NCBI GenBank assembly: GCA_963573385.1
Contig: CAUYLG010071805.1
Location: forward strand, 1-64,000
From: Cacajao melanocephalus
Lineage: Eukaryota > Chordata > Mammalia > Primates > Pitheciidae
DNA: 64,000 nt
Direction: 5' to 3'
Every line of letters begins with the position of its first letter. Position 1 is the stretch's first letter. This document shows, piece after piece, positions 62,047-64,000 of the stretch. A model generated the notes under the pieces. It was not told where the DNA came from, ran no database searches, and worked only from the letters and a program-made list of their open reading frames with translations. The translations under genes and the position numbers were made by a program.

Positions 62047-63394
62047 TGCTGGGGGTGGGGAGGGAAGACTATAGTAAAGGTTATGCATACTAGCCTTACC
62101 TTTTCTCTCTACCAATCACCAATCGAAAATGGTCAACTATCACCTTACACAAATAATTCCTAAATCTCTCAGTAAGTGATTGTGGCTCAAGGCCCACATT
62201 TCTGTGTGCCGGACTACTCTCCCTGAATATCCTGAACTCAGTTCAAGAAACATTAACTGTGCATCAGCCATGAGCTAGAAAATATTAAGACGCGCTGGAA
62301 AAGTTCGGCCTCATGAATCTTCAGACATTTTGTGGATATAGAATGCCTCATGTAATAAGCACGTGGAGGTGTGCACAGTTACTACTGTGAGCACACAGAG
62401 GAGTTTTTAGTAGAGGCTGAGAGGACAAAAAAAGGATACTCAGAGGAGATAAAAACTGAGCCAAGTCTTGAAGGATGGATTAAGAAGCAAGCAAACAGCA
62501 TGACGGAGAACCACACGTAATTTAGTGTCATTAGACTATCAAGTTTGGAGCAGGAAAAGTGGCATGAAATGATGCTGGAGAGGTGGACAGAGGCAAGGTC
62601 ATGGAATGCCATAAATATCACCAATAGAGCTGAAAAGAGATGAAATGCTATTGAAGGCTTTAAGATATATGGTTCAGATAGCTCACTATGTGTGAACAGC
62701 ATGAAGGATGGATTTGAAGGGAGCAACTGCACACAGGGGTCGGCTAGCTGACTGTTACAATACACAAGCCGAGTCACAACAATGGTACAGAGAAGACAAG
62801 TGTAACAGAAATAGAGGCGAGACTCAAGAAGTGTTTAGGAAGTAAAATTATAACATCGTACTTTAAGATGAGGAAATGGTAGATCAGCAGAAAAAGGTGG
62901 CTGAGGCAGAATAGGGCAGCTAAGATGATTAACAAGTTCTGGATTGAGTGAATGAATAGATAAACGGTGGAACCACTCACTGACAGAATTTGGAAGACAG
63001 GTGACAAGGCTAGTATTAGGTACTTGTGGAATTCCAGTTGAAGAAAACCAATAGGCAATTAGAAGCTGACAGAAAGAGTGGCAGAAAAAAGATTTGCGTG
63101 TAACCTGCATTAAGTGGTATTGAAGTTTCTCACTATGTTAAATGCTAGGGACATAACAAAGAACAAATCACAGCCTGCTACAAGGAAGCGTACAGAAGAT
63201 GACTGTAAAAAGTCAATTACAGAACTCTGAGTGGTAATGATGTGTCAATGTAGGTTCATCAATTGTAGCAAATGCACCACTTTGGTGGGGGATGTTGATA
63301 ATGGGGGAGGGTCTGCTTGTGTCAGGGTGGGGGATATATGGGAAATCTCTGTATTTTGCTGTGAATCTAATACTGCTCTAAAAAAAAGAAATAC
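62047..63394. repeat. Ancient interspersed repeat at 62400-63130 with unassigned flanks
   Basis: Wording such as 'gtcatggaatgccataaata' and 'ggagaggtggacagaggcaa' places 62400-63130 in the same unnamed old family as 8.05-8.9 kb and 23.5-24.8 kb. The flanks are unassigned. Confidence 0.4.
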
Positions 63395-63703
<309 letters not shown>

Positions 63704-64000
63704 AGCCTAATGAAAAAAATCTTTTAAAAAGTCAATTGCAGAAGTGATAGTCATGCTGAACTGCTAAACGTCAAGCAAGCATTAACCAGGCAGCAGGGAA
63801 AGAGAGACAAGGCCAGAAAAGATACACTGACATATATATCCTAAAGTATAATCGTTTTGAACATGGTGCACTTGAGAAATGGAATAAGACTAGCTTTTCC
63901 TTTGAGATAACAAGAAAGAGAAGCATGAAGTACACTGAAATCCTTAAATGAAGAAACTAAAGGAATTTACCTTTTAGATGTCCTCGAATCTCTCCAAAAG
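63704..64000. other. Unassigned right end of the window
   Basis: No confident feature. A donor-like AAAAG/GTAAAT stands on the minus strand at 63971-63966 and is discussed among the rejected items. Confidence 0.4.

Noticed and set aside
63971..64000. Possible exon end on the minus strand (AAAAG before GTAAAT)
   Set aside because: The 30 bases do not translate to the PARG peptide expected upstream, one frame has a stop, and the other side is outside the window.

Overview
The window is nuclear DNA of a catarrhine primate (Old World monkey or ape). It is AT-rich and densely filled with primate interspersed repeats: about two dozen Alu copies including AluY-type ones, primate-specific L1 3' ends, THE1/MST- and MLT1-type LTRs, MIR, L2, MER33 and a MADE1 palindrome. 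Genes are interrupted by introns with GT..AG borders. There are no bacterial-type features, CRISPR arrays or operons.

Two protein genes can be recognised, both on the minus strand and both only in part. From 17626 leftwards lie exons 1 to 3 of a TINAG (tubulointerstitial nephritis antigen) gene, at 17626-17272, 6071-6008 and 5354-5265. All splice sites and reading phases are intact. They cover the signal-like N-terminus, the somatomedin-B domain and a VWFC-like cysteine segment; the cathepsin-B-like part would lie left of the window. At 43355-43263 and 37630-37473 are two consecutive internal exons of PARG (poly(ADP-ribose) glycohydrolase), about residues 580-663 of the roughly 976-residue protein, also with intact splice sites. 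In human, TINAG is on chromosome 6p12 and PARG on 10q11. Two partial genes from different chromosomes, 20 kb apart and on the same strand, are the most notable fact here. They imply a segmental duplication or rearrangement junction between about 17.6 and 37.4 kb, or a chimeric assembly.

Layout: 1-5.3 kb, TINAG intron 3 with an L1 3' end, two Alus and a MADE1 palindrome. 5.3-17.6 kb, TINAG exons 3 to 1 and an 11.2-kb intron 1 holding an MST-type LTR, a tandem duplication and a striking cluster of perfect hairpins (13336-13575). 17.6-25.3 kb, TINAG upstream DNA with MIR, L2 and an L1 3' end. 25.3-29.8 kb, a rearranged primate L1 with its 5' UTR, part of ORF1, an inverted duplicate placed in ORF2 and a 4-kb-class internal deletion. 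29.8-37.4 kb, mostly unique and ancient-repeat DNA. 37.4-43.4 kb, the two PARG exons with an ERV1-type LTR and an MLT1 LTR between them. 44-64 kb, PARG-side intron or flank holding Alus, a dead PPIA (cyclophilin A) retrocopy, long minus-strand L1M/HAL1 remnants, an MLT1A LTR, L2 and MER33. No further PARG exon was found in this last part.

The two genes have no shared pathway: TINAG is an extracellular basement-membrane protein and PARG is a nuclear and cytoplasmic ADP-ribose hydrolase.
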